Counted from the first letter of the stretch, positions 36,205 through 45,554 are shown. The stretch is DNA of 62,226 bases from a candidate division KSB1 bacterium (GCA_034506395.1 JAPDPQ010000032.1:1-62226), one strand, 5' to 3'. Numbers and translations: made by a program. The notes: generated by a model from the sequence alone, not told the origin.

Positions 36205-37416
36205 ATGAGTTTCATTTTTAAATGCAAAATGCGACAATCTATTTTAGTTTTTTCATTCATTATTGGAACATTTAGCTCCCTGCTCCAAACCAGTTTTGCT
36301 ATTGCACAATGGCGCTTTGATCAATCCGTTCAATTGATCGATGCGATCAATCGATTTGAAAATTTTGTGCTGGATACCATGCAACGACGCCAATTGCCAG
36401 GACTTGCAGTGGCGATCGTCAAAGGCAATCAGATTGTCTATCTCAATGGCTTCGGAGTGAAAGAATTCGGAAGCTCTGACCCTATTGATATCCATACCAT
36501 ATTTCGCCTCGCGTCCGTCTCCAAGGGATTCGCCAGCGTACTGACTGGGGTGCTGGTAGACCAGGGGGCGTTGAATTGGGATGATAAAGTTGTCAAATAT
36601 TTGCCCAACTTTCGACTGTATGATGCCAAAAATACCCAAAATTTAACCATCCGACATCTGCTGAGCCACACCACTGGATTGCCGCAACATACGTATACCG
36701 ATTTGGTTGAACAGAATCTCGCCTTTCCAGAAATGATCGATCGTTTGAGCTCGGTGCCGCTGATCGCTCCTGTTGGAAAAACTTATACCTATCAAAACGT
36801 GATTTACAGCTTAATCGGAGATGTCGTCCAAGCAGCGACGGGAAAGACATATCAAGAGCTGGTGACCGAGTTGATTTTTGAGCCGTTGGGAATGGTCGAC
36901 GCCTCCTTGGGAAAGGATGGCTTTTTGTCATCGACCAATCGGGCGCTCCCGCATATTCAGCGCAACGGGGGGTGGATCACTGCCCCGATTAAGGACGCCT
37001 ATTATAACGTCTTGCCAGCGGCTGGTGTGAATGCTAGCATCTACGACATGGCCCAATGGCTGCGCGCGATGCTGGGCGGCGCGCCTCATACAATCTCCCA
37101 ACAGACCATCCAGGAAGTGACCACTCCCTGGATTCGCTCCCCACGCGAACGGTGGAAGCATCGCTGGCGCGAGCAAGTTCGGGATGCACATTATGGCCTG
37201 GGGTGGCGAATTTACGATTACGCTGGTCACAAGCTGGTTTATCACGGTGGCTGGATTCAGGGTTATCGCGCAGAAGTTGGATTTATGCCCGATCAAAAGA
37301 TCGGTATCGCCGTGCTCATGAATTTCGAGAGCCTGGTAGCCATCGAATTTTTGCCCACTTTTTTTGACATCTATTTGAACCTCACTTCTAGCGAAGAAGC
37401 AGGGTTTGCAAATTAA
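36205..37416 (+). CDS. Class C beta-lactamase-fold serine hydrolase
   Basis: About 403 residues from ATG 36205; an in-frame TTG at 36121 is less likely because the signal peptide starts after it, and ATG 36229 is an alternative. Signal 'ILVFSFIIGTF...SFAIAQ'. Motifs: 'ASVSKGFAS' (SxxK nucleophile), 'YTYQNVIYS' (YxN), and 'VYHGGWIQG' (the KTG-equivalent HGG). The set fits the EstB/PBP4*/AmpC-like group, active on beta-lactams, D-Ala peptides or esters in the periplasm. Not proof of resistance. Monocistronic. Confidence 0.88.
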   Translation: MSFIFKCKMRQSILVFSFIIGTFSSLLQTSFAIAQWRFDQSVQLIDAINRFENFVLDTMQRRQLPGLAVAIVKGNQIVYLNGFGVKEFGSSDPIDIHTIFRLASVSKGFASVLTGVLVDQGALNWDDKVVKYLPNFRLYDAKNTQNLTIRHLLSHTTGLPQHTYTDLVEQNLAFPEMIDRLSSVPLIAPVGKTYTYQNVIYSLIGDVVQAATGKTYQELVTELIFEPLGMVDASLGKDGFLSSTNRALPHIQRNGGWITAPIKDAYYNVLPAAGVNASIYDMAQWLRAMLGGAPHTISQQTIQEVTTPWIRSPRERWKHRWREQVRDAHYGLGWRIYDYAGHKLVYHGGWIQGYRAEVGFMPDQKIGIAVLMNFESLVAIEFLPTFFDIYLNLTSSEEAGFAN

Positions 37417-37645
37417 TTTCGCCCCAGCTTGCCGAAAAGTTTAGTATGACTGAAGTACGCGAAAAACATCTCCATCCCCCTTCCTGCCCTGCCATACCAT
37501 GCCAATTAAAACACAAACATCGCACTTCAGAGGAAGGATGAATTCACTGGGTCCGTTGCTTTGGAGGAAAAAAGTGAGGCTGATAGAACTGGTAAGCAAA
37601 ATTTGGATCAGATTGGGCAGGATTGGGTAACGAGCGGTTAGAATT

Positions 37646-39010
37646 TCATTTCATCCCATATTTTTGCAGTTTGTAGCGCAAATGCCGCTCGGTGATCCCT
37701 AGAATCCGGGCCGCCTGTGTCTGAACCCCCTGTGCCTGCTCCATAGCCTGTGCAATCAAGGCCTTTTCGAATGCCTCTACTCGCTCGATAAAAGTACCCT
37801 CGCCGAACGGATCGACCTTTTTGGATTCAGGGCGCATTCCTCTCACTGTCATCGGCAGGTCCCGAACCATGATGATATCGGTTCGACAGAGCACGACGCT
37901 TTGCTCAATAATATTTTCCAACTCCCGCACGTTCCCCGGATAATCATACTTCATCAACAAATCCATCGCTTCTTTTGAGATGCCCATCACCTTTTTATTA
38001 TTTTCTGCCGAATATTTCTTCAAAAAATAGTCGACCAGAAGCGGAATATCAGATTTTCGCTTGCGTAATGGCGGCACGTTGATCCGCACCACGTTCAATC
38101 GATAAAATAAATCCTCGCGGAAACGGCCTTCCTCGATCAGCTCTTCCAGATCGCGATTGGTAGCCGCCACGATCCGCACATCGACCTTGATGGTCTCGGT
38201 ACCACCGACCCGTTCGAATGTCTGTTCCTGCAACACACGAAGCAATTTCACTTGAGTGGTCAGTGGGATCTCCCCGACCTCATCGATAAATAGAGTACCA
38301 TGATTGGCCAGCTCGAACCGGCCCTTGCGCTGCCGATCCGCTCCAGTGAACGCGCCCTTCTCGTGGCCAAACAACTCGCTTTCAAGCAGATTCTCAGCCA
38401 GCGCCGCACAATTTACCGCCACAAATGGTTGGTCCTTTCTGGGGCTGGCGTAATGAATGGCTTTGGCGATTAACTCTTTTCCCGTGCCGCTTTCGCCAGT
38501 GATCAACACCGTCGCTTTGCTCGGCGCTGCCCTGCCAGCCAGATTCAGCGCTTCCTCCATTGCTTCACTGGCCGATATGATCTGGTCGAATTTGAACTTC
38601 GCCGCCAGTTGCTCTCGCAATAATCGATTTTCCGACACCAATTGTTGATGCTCCAGCGCCTTGTGGATCAAAATCTCCAACTGATCCAAGTCAACTGGCT
38701 TGGTCAGATAGTCGATGGCGCCTGCTCGCATCGCCTCCGTGGCGCTCTCAATGCTGCCAAACGCCGTCATCATAATGACATCGACCTCAGGATTGATGGC
38801 TTTGGCGCGCTTCAATACCTCGATCCCGTCGATATCAGGCATCTTGAAATCGGTAATAATTAAATCGATCGGTTTTTTCTCGAGAATCTTTAAGCCCTCA
38901 AGACCAGCATGGGCCTTTTCTATATCAAAGCCCTTCTTCTTTAAAAATCCTGCTAAAACCTGCACCTGGGCGGGTTCATCATCGATGATGAGAATTTTAT
39001 GTTCCGACAT
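37646..39010 (-). CDS. NtrC-type sigma-54-dependent response regulator
   Basis: A 454-residue transcription activator: receiver domain (1-120) with Asp10/Asp11 and phospho-acceptor Asp54, AAA+ domain (about 145-385) with Walker A GESGTGKE (172-179) and the sigma-54-contacting GAFTGA loop (219-224), and a Fis-type HTH at about 410-452 ('QTQAARILGITERHLRYKL'). It acts at -24/-12 promoters after phosphorylation. The histidine kinase gene lies 293 bp upstream on the same strand, with a solo repeat element between them. No convincing -24/-12 promoter was found nearby. Confidence 0.95.
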   Translation of the reverse strand: MSEHKILIIDDEPAQVQVLAGFLKKKGFDIEKAHAGLEGLKILEKKPIDLIITDFKMPDIDGIEVLKRAKAINPEVDVIMMTAFGSIESATEAMRAGAIDYLTKPVDLDQLEILIHKALEHQQLVSENRLLREQLAAKFKFDQIISASEAMEEALNLAGRAAPSKATVLITGESGTGKELIAKAIHYASPRKDQPFVAVNCAALAENLLESELFGHEKGAFTGADRQRKGRFELANHGTLFIDEVGEIPLTTQVKLLRVLQEQTFERVGGTETIKVDVRIVAATNRDLEELIEEGRFREDLFYRLNVVRINVPPLRKRKSDIPLLVDYFLKKYSAENNKKVMGISKEAMDLLMKYDYPGNVRELENIIEQSVVLCRTDIIMVRDLPMTVRGMRPESKKVDPFGEGTFIERVEAFEKALIAQAMEQAQGVQTQAARILGITERHLRYKLQKYGMK

Positions 39011-39105
39011 CTACCACATTTCTCCTTTTAGACCGCAAATAGGGCGAATGAGACGAATTGCGATAATTAGTGGCTGAACCAAAATCATTAACTTTAAATC
39101 GAAAA

Positions 39106-39185
39106 TGTCATTCCGAACGAAGTGAGGATTCTGGTTGCAGAAAGATTGTTAGAGCTAAAGATTTCTCCCTTCGGTCGTAATCACA
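39106..39185. repeat. Dispersed inverted-repeat element, solo degenerate copy
   Basis: Begins TGTCATTCCGAACGAAGTGAG, ends AGATTTCTCCCTTCGGTCG followed by TAATCAC. It sits between the kinase and regulator genes and matches the solo copies at 845 and 58686. Confidence 0.7.
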
Positions 39186-39303
39186 GAGAAGTCAGTTTTC
39201 GTTATGCCCTGACTACAGTTCTGTGGCTTCAAAAAAGATTTACCTATCGAGTCACAATAAAACCATTCGCGAAATGAGCTAAATTTGCGGAATTAGCGGT
39301 CAG

Positions 39304-41313
39304 TCAATTTATAGGCAAATAAATCAAAAAACGCGTCCCCTTCCCAATTTCACTCTCCACCTTGATCCGACCATCATGCTGTGATATGATTTGGTGCACC
39401 AAACTCAATCCCAGTCCCGTTCCGCTCGGTTTGGTCGTGAAATACAGGTTGAAAATTTTGGAGAGGGTCTCCTGGCTCATGCCAATACCATTATCAGTAA
39501 TTTCGATCAATGCCTCTCTATCGTCAATCTGTTTCAGGTGAATCTCGATTAACCCCTTGTCTTGAATCGCCTCGATGCTATTTTGAATGACATTAAGCAA
39601 CGCTTGTTTCATTTGATTGGCATCGATCATAATGTCTGGCAGCGCATCAAGTTGAAGATGGAATTCGACCCCCTTCTCCTGCGCCTGTGCAGAAGTTAAT
39701 TTGACAACCGATTGGATCAGCGAGGCGAGGTCAATTCGCTTTAGATCCAATGCTGGAGGCCGCGCAAATCTCAGAAATTGCTGAATAATCTCATTGATGC
39801 GGCGCACTTCGTTGACAACGGTATCTATCAATTCACGATATTCTTGTGCGTCGCCTTTCGGCTCGAACTCTTTTGCCAACCGTTGTGAGATCATGCCGAT
39901 AGCATTCAATGGATTGCGGATCTCATGCGCCACGCCTGAGGCCAATTGACCCATGGCCGTCAGTTTCTCTTTGCGCCGAACAGCTTCTTCCAGATTCCTC
40001 TGTTCGGTCAAATCTTTGATCACGGCAAAGGCAGAATCGATCTCGCCGTTTTGATTTTTCAACACCGAGGTGCTGATCAAAGTGATCAGCCGACGGCCAT
40101 TGAATTGAATCACCCTTTCCACATCACGGCAGGTCTTGCCCTGCTCGATCGCTTCGACCAGCGGCGCAATATCTCCTGTCACACAAAGCTGGCAAGGCTT
40201 ATTCATTACCTCCTCAGCAGATTGACCAAACAATTGGCTGGCGGCATGATTGAACAGCGTGATCCGCTTGTCTCGATCGATGGCGATCACCGCATCGGTC
40301 ATGTGCTCCAGAATATTGCTGGAATAGGTTTGTATTCGGCGATACGCCTGATCGATGATCCGATAATTCTGATTGATGGTCAAAAAATTGACCGCGATCA
40401 GGACAATCAACCCCAGCACCAAAGACATGATGATCATGCGGCGCTGGATGCGGTCGTTGGCTTGATCCAGATGATCAGTCTTCAGCCCGATTCGGAACAA
40501 CCCCAGCGTTTCACCATCTAAAACAAACGGTCGCACGAACTCAAAAATTTTCTGGTTATTCACTTGAGTCAATCGGGATGAGATTTGATCTTGATTGAAT
40601 GCCCTTGTTAAAAAAGAATCGCTCTCAATGCTTTTCATCCGAGAAATTCCTGGGGATGCCAGAATGATCCCGTCGGAATCTTGCAGCACGATATATTCGA
40701 TCCCAGGGTACTCGCTAATATCCTGCATCAATTTTCCAACGCCAATGGTCTTCCTGAATTCAACAATTTCCTGGGCATCGAGGCTGGCAACAATGGCGCC
40801 GCCTCGGTCGCGCTTCACCGCCACTGAAAAATGCTGTTGCTCATCGCCTGACATCCCGAGCGCCAGCTCTGACAATTCGCCCTGAAAAATCGGTTCGAGG
40901 CTTTCTTTGTTAATTCGAAGAAGCGTGGGTGAATCAACTGAACTGGAAAGCAGCAGCTCAGCCTGAGAATTGAAAATATCGATCTGATGAACTTCATTGT
41001 CAGCAGCGATATTCTGCAACAGCTTTCGAGATAACAGATTTTCTTTTTCCAGACGATTGACCAATCGAGCAACGGTGAACAATTTGTCTTCGGCTAATTT
41101 TTCGATTTCGAGATAGGAATAAATGGCATTGGCGCCGCTCACCGAGATCGCCTCCATCAACGTCGAAGCTTCCTCTTCCATGATGTGCTGGATCTCCCGT
41201 CTAGTCTGGCGCAGCTCGATCAATGCGGAAAGGAACAAGGTAGATATGAGCAATAGCGAGATGATGATAATATAACCTGGCTGGATCGTTTTCAAGCGAC
41301 TGAGTTTGTTCAT
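39304..41313 (-). CDS. Membrane sensor histidine kinase with extracytoplasmic sensor and PAS
   Basis: About 669 residues from ATG 41313. Helices at about 14-32 and 293-311 bracket a 260-residue extracytoplasmic sensor with Cache-like features ('GIEYIVLQDSDGIILASPG'). A PAS domain (about 330-440) has three cysteines (C374, C377, C395), an unusual set that might bind a metal or cluster. HisKA H-box 'GVAHEIRNPLN' places His463, and the HATPase domain ends with 'GTGLGLSLVHQI'. It probably phosphorylates the downstream NtrC-type regulator. Co-oriented with three surface-protein genes upstream. Confidence 0.93.
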   Translation of the reverse strand: MNKLSRLKTIQPGYIIIISLLLISTLFLSALIELRQTRREIQHIMEEEASTLMEAISVSGANAIYSYLEIEKLAEDKLFTVARLVNRLEKENLLSRKLLQNIAADNEVHQIDIFNSQAELLLSSSVDSPTLLRINKESLEPIFQGELSELALGMSGDEQQHFSVAVKRDRGGAIVASLDAQEIVEFRKTIGVGKLMQDISEYPGIEYIVLQDSDGIILASPGISRMKSIESDSFLTRAFNQDQISSRLTQVNNQKIFEFVRPFVLDGETLGLFRIGLKTDHLDQANDRIQRRMIIMSLVLGLIVLIAVNFLTINQNYRIIDQAYRRIQTYSSNILEHMTDAVIAIDRDKRITLFNHAASQLFGQSAEEVMNKPCQLCVTGDIAPLVEAIEQGKTCRDVERVIQFNGRRLITLISTSVLKNQNGEIDSAFAVIKDLTEQRNLEEAVRRKEKLTAMGQLASGVAHEIRNPLNAIGMISQRLAKEFEPKGDAQEYRELIDTVVNEVRRINEIIQQFLRFARPPALDLKRIDLASLIQSVVKLTSAQAQEKGVEFHLQLDALPDIMIDANQMKQALLNVIQNSIEAIQDKGLIEIHLKQIDDREALIEITDNGIGMSQETLSKIFNLYFTTKPSGTGLGLSLVHQIISQHDGRIKVESEIGKGTRFLIYLPIN

Positions 41314-41345
41314 CAATACAGCTCGTTTTTCTGGTCAAAAGGTAC

Positions 41346-41380
41346 ACGTGAAACGTGAAACGGTAGACGTGAGCAGTGAG
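41346..41380. repeat. Period-7 repeat before the kinase gene
   Basis: Phased heptamers ACGTGAA, ACGTGAA, ACGGTAG, ACGTGAG, CAGTGAG, ending about 30 bp from the kinase start codon. Confidence 0.65.
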
Positions 41381-41434
41381 ATGGCAACCATTAATCAATA
41401 ATAATTTGCAAAAATTGTCCTGCATCACCTGCCG

Positions 41435-41462
41435 ACTGGCTACTGATGACTGAAGACTGGCT
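41435..41462. repeat. Period-7 repeat after the beta-barrel gene
   Basis: Phased heptamers ACTGGCT, ACTGATG, ACTGAAG, ACTGGCT in the 225-bp gap between the barrel-like gene and the kinase. Confidence 0.55.
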
Positions 41463-41538
41463 TCTGCCGTCTCGCATCTCACTTAAATTATTCCGTGCAA
41501 AGCCGCGTTATCTGCGTCATCCGCGTTCCATGAAAATC

Positions 41539-42780
41539 TCAAAATACAAATTCAACACCGCACTGTACAAAAAATCCATCAAAATCATAATAGCGATCAT
41601 TCGATTCATTGGCCAAATAATTGGCGGACAGATAAAAAGAAATATTCTTTAATCCTCGTTCCAATTTAAAAATTTTCTCCCACGTCGTTCCGATTAATTG
41701 CTGCCGATCGTTTCGTTTTTTAGCCACTGGGTTCGAGCTAAGGCTCGAATCGGCCGCAATCGAGTACAGATAATCTTTATCGATGAGACTCCCGTAAATT
41801 TTAAGCGTGCTCTGCCATGGCAAGATCTGGGTCAGGGTGATTTCCAATCCATTGCTGCCATAGGCATAAGGATCATCATAGAGCTCATCATCTTTGCTGT
41901 ATGAATATTCCATTCCCGCCAAATAGCGAATGTTATTTGCTGGCTGGAACTGCCTGAGATATTCGAGGCTCAAACCCGTTTTTGAGAATAGGGATTGGGC
42001 GAGTTTCATGCTGAGGCTGGCTCGCTGGGCTTTCAGCGCTGCCATATTGTATGCGATGATAGAGGTATCTGAAGGCATTACCATATTCCCTTTGCCATAA
42101 CGACCTCCTTTGCCCTTGCCTGGTTTGTTAGGGGTCACCACAATAATTGGTTCAGCAGTTTGCAAATTGATATATTTTTTTTGCCCAAAATCGAGCTCAC
42201 CGATGAACGTGGTACGGGTTGGGAAAAAATGTTTGAACTGAACAAAGCCGAAATGCTCCTGATAGCTCAATTCCGATAAGTTTTGGTAGTCCCGATAGCG
42301 AAAACGATAGCCCAATTGGAGCGGTGTGGTTTGCCAGCGATCCCAGCGAAGCTGAGCGAAGGCGATCAGTGTCCGATAATCATAAATTTCAAAATCAGGT
42401 TGATATTTCCGTAACTGACCCGCAGCACCAAAATTGAAGTCAGTATGTTCGCTGAAATTGAGAATTGATTCCAATCCGATTTGATGGGCGTGAGACAATC
42501 GATCGGTATAATAATAAAATAAGTTGAGATCGCCTGTGTAATTGAACCGAATGGGAAGCTTGTTCAATTCAAAGTCATACTGGAAATTCACCGAGGTCTG
42601 GGTCACCCAATCACCCGCTGCCAAATAGTTGCGGAAGATATTTTGATCATAAGCAGTCATCTGGCTGATTGAAAAACGGGTTTGGGCGGAAGATTGATTC
42701 CACCAGAAAATTATCCAAATTAATAAACAAACCAGGTTTTTTACAAAAACCTGGTTTGTATTAATTCTTCTTTCTCCCAT
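41539..42780 (-). CDS. Predicted outer-membrane beta-barrel-like protein of unknown function
   Basis: 413 residues from ATG 42780, where a signal-like segment begins ('VCLLIWIIFWW', then 'SSAQ'). Alternating aromatic/polar strands fill the body ('VNFQYDFELNKLPIRFNYTGDLNLFYYY'-like pattern), and the last residue is Phe in 'VEFVF', a barrel-assembly hallmark. A Gly/Lys-rich insert ('GKGKGGRYGKGNM') is near residue 225. The frame is open upstream to 43137, but that part is the shadow of the overlapping calcium-loop gene. It overlaps that gene's end by 20 bp, implying coupling. Family not recognised. Confidence 0.65.
   Translation of the reverse strand: MGERRINTNQVFVKNLVCLLIWIIFWWNQSSAQTRFSISQMTAYDQNIFRNYLAAGDWVTQTSVNFQYDFELNKLPIRFNYTGDLNLFYYYTDRLSHAHQIGLESILNFSEHTDFNFGAAGQLRKYQPDFEIYDYRTLIAFAQLRWDRWQTTPLQLGYRFRYRDYQNLSELSYQEHFGFVQFKHFFPTRTTFIGELDFGQKKYINLQTAEPIIVVTPNKPGKGKGGRYGKGNMVMPSDTSIIAYNMAALKAQRASLSMKLAQSLFSKTGLSLEYLRQFQPANNIRYLAGMEYSYSKDDELYDDPYAYGSNGLEITLTQILPWQSTLKIYGSLIDKDYLYSIAADSSLSSNPVAKKRNDRQQLIGTTWEKIFKLERGLKNISFYLSANYLANESNDRYYDFDGFFVQCGVEFVF
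42730..42757. promoter_or_regulatory. Hairpin at the junction of two overlapping genes
   Basis: AACCAGGTTTTT and AAAAACCTGGTT are perfect complements around a short loop. It begins a few bases after the stop codon of the calcium-loop gene (42761-42763) and inside codons 8-17 of the next gene. On the minus strand it may act as an RNA stem modulating coupled translation or a partial terminator. Confidence 0.45.
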
Positions 42781-43468
42781 GCCCTTGCCCTCGTTTCTGC
42801 TTCCCAAATTTCTCAAAGCCCCGTCCATCCGAGATGCCGTCGCCGTCACTGTCGATAAAATAGTCGTATTTTCTTCCTTTGCCATAGCCCTGCATTTCGT
42901 GCTGAAACCGATTGGTAAACGGATCGTGCATGCCATCGCCATTGTTATCTCTGAATTGGGGAATGACTTTGCTGCGATCCTCATCGATGCAGCCGTAACG
43001 ATAGCCCATGGTATTATCCGAAAAGAACTCGATACCCGTAATATCGTTCTTTCCATCCCCATCCATATCCAGCACGAATTCCCGCAAATCCGCTTTAAAC
43101 CGAGGTCGAATATTCTCATCCCGAATGCCATCACCATCGCTATCGACCCAGGGCGTCTCCTGCCGAACGCCTCTTTTTCGCAGCATGTCGAACATCAGAT
43201 CATTCACGCCGTCGCCATCCCGATCGACCCAAAGGTCATTGATGCCGTCCTTGTTTTTATCCTCAAATTGGAAATGATGCGGATACGGCAAATTAGTGAC
43301 ATCGTTAATCCCATCACCATCAGCGTCGCGGAACAGATCATTGAAGCCATCACGATCGGCATCTTGGTAGCCAATAATAGGAGTCTGATCATCATTCTGA
43401 CCGAAGAAAATACTCGGGAGCATCAGGATGACAATCAGTAGCGATAATTTTAATATTTGATTCTTCAT
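42761..43468 (-). CDS. Secreted protein with eight DxDxDG-type calcium-binding loops
   Basis: 235 residues from ATG 43468, which has AGAGGGTGAG upstream (a GTG at 43486 lies before that SD). A signal peptide (about 1-23) is followed by eight loops of EF-hand/thrombospondin-3 type: DADRDGFND, DADGDGIND, DKNKDGIND, DRDGDGVND, DSDGDGIRD, DMDGDGKND, DNNGDGMHD and DSDGDGISD. The C-terminus is Gly/Lys/Arg-rich ('GKQKRGQGHGRKKN'). No catalytic domain is seen. Likely a Ca2+-dependent surface or periplasmic protein; it shares loops and basic Gly-Lys stretches with its two neighbours. Confidence 0.78.
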   Translation of the reverse strand: MKNQILKLSLLIVILMLPSIFFGQNDDQTPIIGYQDADRDGFNDLFRDADGDGINDVTNLPYPHHFQFEDKNKDGINDLWVDRDGDGVNDLMFDMLRKRGVRQETPWVDSDGDGIRDENIRPRFKADLREFVLDMDGDGKNDITGIEFFSDNTMGYRYGCIDEDRSKVIPQFRDNNGDGMHDPFTNRFQHEMQGYGKGRKYDYFIDSDGDGISDGRGFEKFGKQKRGQGHGRKKN

Positions 43469-43553
43469 GCTCACCCTCTTTTCCACATTGCAGTGGAATT
43501 TAGCTGCTTTGAAAATACAGATTTAAAATTTTAAAATCAAGCACAAAAATATT

Positions 43554-43620
43554 CTCCCACAGAAATGGAATCCCACAGAATTTTTTATCTCATTTCTGTG
43601 GGACTGCAATTCTGTGGGAG
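43554..43620. repeat. Nested inverted repeat between surface-protein genes
   Basis: Outer arms CTCCCACAGAA / TTCTGTGGGAG (43554-43564, 43610-43620) and inner arms TCCCACAGAA / TTCTGTGGGA (43571-43580, 43594-43603). A further CCCACAGA lies at 43631. The double-stem plan starting with CCCAC resembles the 80-bp units at 4271-4751 without sequence identity in the stem. Confidence 0.7.
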
Positions 43621-43648
43621 AAAATTGAAGCCCACAGATAAAATTACT

Positions 43649-45133
43649 TTACTTCACCAGGGACATCTGCCGAATCTGGGTTTGATCACCGAACTGCAAT
43701 TTGTAGAGGTATGTCCCAGTTGGCACTAAATTGCCAGCATGATCCCGACCATCCCAAACGACCTGATAACTCCCAGCAGGCTGATACTCATTGACCAGCT
43801 TACGCACTTCCTTACCCAGCACATTAAAGATGGTGAGCTGGACCATTCCTGCTGACTGGATCCGATAGCCAATCGTCGTACTCGGATTGAACGGATTGGG
43901 ATAATTCTGTTCCATTACGAAATTGGTTGGTACCTTGGTTTCCAATCCAGCCAATGACGTCGTGCTTTGAATGCCTAAAACGGCATAATAAGGATGAATA
44001 TCTTCGGCTTCAAAGATAATGATCTCATTGTTGAAATCGTAGCTGGCGTTGGTCACAGGCAGCCACTGTTCGAGTCTTTCATCCCAATATTTCAACTGAA
44101 TCGAAGCCATATTCGATTTATTCAGCATCATGCCGCCAGAATCGCCTTCGCCGTAGTGAAGCTGGATTCTTAGTCGTTTGATGAAGCGAACGGGCACGCC
44201 TTTGCCATTCACCCGATGTCCCCCAGGATTGGAGAAGTGGAAATGCCAACCTGCAATTGCCGAATCAGGACGCCCTGGAAGACTATCGCGCCAGACCTTC
44301 ATGAATTCGCAATAAACCGAATCAGGAAACTGGGGACCCTGATGTCCACCACCCTGCCAGGCACCAGGCGGAATTTCAACCCATGAGGAAGAATCAATCG
44401 GACAATGGATGCGTTTTTGATTTTTGTGATGCTTACTGATCCAGCCGCCGCTCCATGGCGCAGGCCCCATGGGTGCTCGCCATTCCAGTCCATCAATTTT
44501 GAAGACTTCCAGACATGGCAATTCGCTATCGCCTTTTACAGCGCCTTCTATGGTGACAGTAGCGCCATCCACGGGTCGCACAGCGCCACTTTTTGGTTCA
44601 TACCAGGGGGGGCCAAAACAGAGCTTGTAGTCAGGAAGCTGGTCACCGTCGACATCCAAATAATAATGCTCATAAAAATAGGTGGTATCTACCAGCACCG
44701 TGCCAGTAACGGTTATGATTTTCAGACTGTCACACCATTGATAATGCTGCCACCAATTCTCAATTGGCTCGCGCCACAATAATCCGTTGATCTCGAAAAC
44801 AATGACGACGGGGATCGCTGGTTTCTCATTCACCGCCCCAACGATGGTGACATAATCACCAGCATTGGGTCGAGTAGCACCGCTTTCGGGTTCATACCAG
44901 GCAGGTCCAAAGGCCAAATTGAAATCGGCAACCCCATCATTATCCACATCCAGAAAATAGATGTTTTGATGCGTAGTATCGATAATGACGGTGCCCGTCA
45001 ACGTCACTTGATTTAAAGAATCGGGCCAAGCTTTCTTGCTGCGCTGCTTGTCCTGTGCAGAGGCATCCACAATTTGGATGCTCAGAAATACAATCAAAAA
45101 AGCTAAAATTGCGGTTTGAATCGTTCGGTTCAT
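43649..45133 (-). CDS. Secreted protein with duplicated N-terminal domain and C-terminal sorting domain
   Basis: 494 residues with a signal peptide (1-27). Two similar ~90-residue domains follow (about 40-130 and 135-230), each with 'TGTV', a calcium-like loop ('DVDNDGVAD', 'DVDGDQLPD'), 'FGPxWYEPxSGA' and a terminal 'INGLLWREP'/'IDGLEWRAP'. An unassigned middle part (235-400) precedes a sorting domain with 'EQNYPNPFNPSTTIGYRI' and a final 'RQMSLVK'. Function unknown. First gene of a co-oriented set that ends with a two-component system; SD AAGGAG before ATG 45133. Confidence 0.78.
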   Translation of the reverse strand: MNRTIQTAILAFLIVFLSIQIVDASAQDKQRSKKAWPDSLNQVTLTGTVIIDTTHQNIYFLDVDNDGVADFNLAFGPAWYEPESGATRPNAGDYVTIVGAVNEKPAIPVVIVFEINGLLWREPIENWWQHYQWCDSLKIITVTGTVLVDTTYFYEHYYLDVDGDQLPDYKLCFGPPWYEPKSGAVRPVDGATVTIEGAVKGDSELPCLEVFKIDGLEWRAPMGPAPWSGGWISKHHKNQKRIHCPIDSSSWVEIPPGAWQGGGHQGPQFPDSVYCEFMKVWRDSLPGRPDSAIAGWHFHFSNPGGHRVNGKGVPVRFIKRLRIQLHYGEGDSGGMMLNKSNMASIQLKYWDERLEQWLPVTNASYDFNNEIIIFEAEDIHPYYAVLGIQSTTSLAGLETKVPTNFVMEQNYPNPFNPSTTIGYRIQSAGMVQLTIFNVLGKEVRKLVNEYQPAGSYQVVWDGRDHAGNLVPTGTYLYKLQFGDQTQIRQMSLVK

Positions 45134-45554
45134 AGCACACTCCTTGTTGAATTATGACCATTTCAGTTTAATTGAGAACTAACCATCCGAAGATCTTCGT
45201 TCAAATGCGAATCATTCAAAGTCTATGCCATTATTTCAGTGCCAGCTAACTTGTGCTGAATCAAATGATTAATCGGAAAGCAATTGTTTTAAAAATTAGG
45301 TTCGCTCGACTCTTTGGTCGAGCAGATACGACGATTTGGTCGCTTCCATGCTAATCCTTTTCAGATAGTTTTTTTTATAAAGACTCGTCCGACAAAACAG
45401 AAAAAATTTTTCTCGGTCATTTTAATGGAAACTTTTTTGATCCAAAAAAATTAAATTATAAAGCTTGATACGGCAGCCAAATAATCGTTTTGCAATTAAG
45501 CATTTATTTGTTCGTTTCTAGAGATCGTTCCGTTGCAACAAAAACGGCTTTTCA
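45134..45554. other. Divergent intergenic region
   Basis: 421 bp with a short perfect hairpin, GCTCGAC/GTCGAGC, at 45304-45323. It must hold promoters for the surface-protein set (left) and the Cys-rich gene (right). No convincing -24/-12 element was found; a TGGCAC match at 45239-45244 on the minus strand lacks the -12 half. Confidence 0.45.

Noticed and set aside
42781..43137. N-terminal extension of the barrel-like protein to 43137
   Set aside because: It is the antisense-frame shadow of the calcium-loop gene; the signal peptide starts only at 42780.
45134..45554. Sigma-54 promoter for the surface-protein operon
   Set aside because: One TGGCAC match at 45239-45244 lacks the TTGC -12 element at the right spacing.
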